A stretch of DNA of 7,209 bases from Collinsella sp. (GTDB lineage Bacteria; Actinomycetota; Coriobacteriia; Coriobacteriales; Coriobacteriaceae): positions 1-7,209 of the forward strand of contig JAIJJM010000107.1 in the NCBI GenBank assembly GCA_022728415.1, in the 5' to 3' direction. Under the pieces are notes generated by a model. It searched no databases. It had not been told where the DNA came from and worked only from the letters and a program-made list of their open reading frames with translations. The first letter of the stretch is position 1. Each line of letters starts with the position of its first letter. Positions 6,072-7,209 of this stretch are shown piece by piece. The position numbers were made by a program, and so were the translations under genes.

Positions 6072-6959
6072 ATGTTTGACAACGGACCCGTGCCCGGCCG
6101 CAACGACGCTTGCTGGTGTGGCAGCGGCAAAAAATATAAGAAATGCCATAGCGCCTTTGATGAGCGCCTCGAGCGCCTGTGGGAGGAGGGCTGGGAGGTT
6201 CTGCCCCGTACGCTCTACAAGACGCCCGCCGATATCGAGGGCATCAAACGCTCGGCCGCCATCAACGTGGGCGTGCTCGATTACGTAGGCGAGCACATCG
6301 CCGCGGGCATGACCACCAACCAGATCGACCGGATGATCTACGACTACACCGTCGAGCACGGTGGCACGCCGGCCGACCTCAACTACGAGGGCTACCCCAA
6401 GAGCGTGTGCACCTCGATCAACGACGTGGTCTGTCACGGTATCCCCTGCGATGCGGACGTGCTGCACGAGGGCGACATCATCAACGTGGACTGCTCCACG
6501 ATCTTGGACGGCTACTTTAGCGACTCGAGTCGCATGTTCTGCATCGGCGAGGTCTCTGCCGAGCGCCAGCGCCTGGTCGACGTCACCCGCGCCAGCGTGG
6601 AGGCGGGTTTGGCAGCCGTCAAGCCGTGGCTGCCGCTCTCCGTTATGGCCGAGGCCGTGCAGAAGACCGTCGAGGACGCCGGCTTTAGCGTGGTGCGCGA
6701 GTACGGCGGACACGGCATTGGCAAGGAGTTCCACGAGGACCCGTTTGTGGGCTTTACCACCGAGGCGCCCGATGTGGACACCATCATGGCTCCGGGTATG
6801 GTCTTTACCATCGAGCCTATGGTCAATGCCGGAGCGCCCGACATCAAGATTAGCAAGGGCGATGGTTGGTGCGTGCGCACCAAGGACGGCAGCGATTCGG
6901 CCCAGTGCGAGGTACAGCTCGTGGTGACCGAGGATGGTTACGAGCTGCTGAGCTGGTAG
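6072..6959 (+). CDS. map: Methionine aminopeptidase, type I, with N-terminal SEC-C zinc motif
   Basis: This enzyme removes the initiator methionine from nascent proteins co-translationally. The 295-residue protein starts with a SEC-C motif (GRNDACWCGSGKKYKKCH, 9-26: Cys14, Cys16, Cys25, His26), expected to bind one zinc and help contact the ribosome or partners. After a short linker the pita-bread catalytic domain (about 50-293) shows His122 (VCHGIP) and the metal ligands Asp140 (INVDCS), Asp151 (YFSDSSRMF), His214 (GGHGIGKEFHED), Glu248 (TIEPM) and Glu280 (SAQCE). The set is complete, so it should be active. The usual SAQ-x-EHT reads SAQCEVQ here. The ATG at 6072 has an AAAGGAAG ribosome-binding site six bases away. 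It is preceded by the 34-bp inverted repeat and followed by its own terminator, so it is probably monocistronic. Confidence 0.97.
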   Translation: MFDNGPVPGRNDACWCGSGKKYKKCHSAFDERLERLWEEGWEVLPRTLYKTPADIEGIKRSAAINVGVLDYVGEHIAAGMTTNQIDRMIYDYTVEHGGTPADLNYEGYPKSVCTSINDVVCHGIPCDADVLHEGDIINVDCSTILDGYFSDSSRMFCIGEVSAERQRLVDVTRASVEAGLAAVKPWLPLSVMAEAVQKTVEDAGFSVVREYGGHGIGKEFHEDPFVGFTTEAPDVDTIMAPGMVFTIEPMVNAGAPDIKISKGDGWCVRTKDGSDSAQCEVQLVVTEDGYELLSW

Positions 6960-6968
6960 CCGTGGATG

Positions 6969-7012
6969 CGCCGGATGCCGACGGGCACGCTCGTCTTGCA
7001 TCCGGCGTTTTT
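6969..7012 (+). terminator. Rho-independent terminator of map
   Basis: A perfect 10-bp stem, cgccggatgc (6969-6978) with gcatccggcg (6998-7007), can be extended inward by gacggg/ctcgtc pairing with one G-U. It is followed by TTTTT at 7008-7012. It begins 10 bases after the map stop codon. Confidence 0.92.
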
Positions 7013-7035
7013 ATTTGAACGTTTTGCCTGATAAA

Positions 7036-7070
7036 ACCTGCCAAAATAAACCTGCCCCTTTTTGGCAGGT
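7036..7070 (-). terminator. Minus-strand terminator with duplicated 3' arm
   Basis: On the minus strand, ACCTGCC (7064-7070) can pair with GGCAGGT at 7050-7056 (7-base loop, then TTATTTT). Alternatively it can pair with a second GGCAGGT at 7036-7042, extended to 11 bp by flanking A/T pairs and followed by TTTATC. Either fold makes an intrinsic terminator for the minus-strand gene that ends at 7156. Together with the map terminator it completes a convergent gene boundary. Confidence 0.75.
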
Positions 7071-7087
7071 CGAGCGGAGACTAGATT

Positions 7088-7115
7088 GTTCCGGCGTTTT
7101 GCCAAACGCCGGAAC
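7088..7115. repeat. 12-bp perfect palindromic hairpin, 4-base loop
   Basis: Arms gttccggcgttt (7088-7099) and aaacgccggaac (7104-7115) surround TGCC. Neither strand has a T-tract right after it, so it is not a classical terminator. It lies between the stop of the right-hand minus-strand gene and that gene's terminator, where it could stabilise an mRNA 3' end. It shares CCGGCGTTTT with the map terminator (7002-7011). Confidence 0.75.
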
Positions 7116-7155
7116 CCCTCGACACTGCGAGCCCGCCAGAGCGGCAATCTGACGT

Positions 7156-7209
7156 TCAATCGTCGGGCATGGCCAAAAGGCCTATGCCCTCCTCTTTCAC
7201 GTCACCTTG
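7156..7209 (-). CDS. C-terminal 17 residues of an unidentified protein, cut by window edge
   Basis: The minus strand is open from the right edge to a TGA at 7156-7158, giving an ending of QGDVKEEGIGLLAMPDD. The reading looks coding because it is followed by a palindrome and a good minus-strand terminator, as expected downstream of a gene. It is too short to identify, and I do not recognise the family. Confidence 0.5.
   Translation of the reverse strand, partial: QGDVKEEGIGLLAMPDD

Noticed and set aside
6066..7001. 311-codon minus-strand open frame
   Set aside because: It is fully antisense to map and rich in His, Ala, Val and Asp from complementing its codons. The map terminator lies inside it.

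Overview
The window is ordinary chromosomal DNA of a high-GC bacterium with short intergenic gaps. Codon use is strongly GC-rich, Shine-Dalgarno sites are clear, and several proteins have the flavour of Coriobacteriia: a SEC-C-tagged methionine aminopeptidase, a GGDEF/REC/HD-GYP protein with a Cys-containing PAS-like head, and a COG0731-type radical SAM protein. My best guess is Collinsella or a close relative. That is an inference from protein style; no rRNA or other marker is present.

Layout from left to right. (1) The 3' part of a polar amino-acid ABC transporter ATPase (GlnQ-like, + strand, cut by the window edge) is followed after 87 bases by a class-I glutamine-amidotransferase-like peptidase C26 (PuuD-like, + strand). 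A strong GC-rich hairpin terminator at about 1552-1592 closes this pair and separates it from the convergent minus-strand genes. (2) A two-gene minus-strand signalling unit runs from a promoter at 3979-4007. It encodes a 626-residue PAS-like/degenerate GGDEF/REC/HD-GYP protein and, 23 bases downstream, a 118-residue stand-alone Hpt phosphotransfer protein. (3) A minus-strand alpha/beta hydrolase lies at 4104-4901, divergent from a plus-strand radical SAM protein at 5127-5903. (4) A perfect 34-bp inverted repeat (5918-6030) fills the gap before map, the methionine aminopeptidase gene with an N-terminal SEC-C zinc motif (6072-6959). (5) The map terminator, a minus-strand terminator with a duplicated 3' arm, and a separate 12-bp-stem palindrome lie between map and the last 17 codons of a minus-strand gene that enters from the right edge.

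The most coherent functional group is the c-di-GMP unit. The HD-GYP phosphodiesterase domain keeps all its key residues. The GGDEF domain has lost its signature (GCDTF) but keeps an RxxD inhibitory-site motif, so it looks like a c-di-GMP sensor rather than a cyclase. The REC domain keeps the phospho-acceptor Asp but has Arg in place of the conserved Lys. The adjacent Hpt protein is the natural phosphodonor candidate, yet no histidine kinase is in view. The most unusual non-coding structure is the 34-bp inverted repeat. Its left arm is nearly identical around a -10-like hexamer to the putative -10 region of map itself. No intergenic stretch exceeds 300 bases, and I saw no tRNA, rRNA, CRISPR array or transposase.
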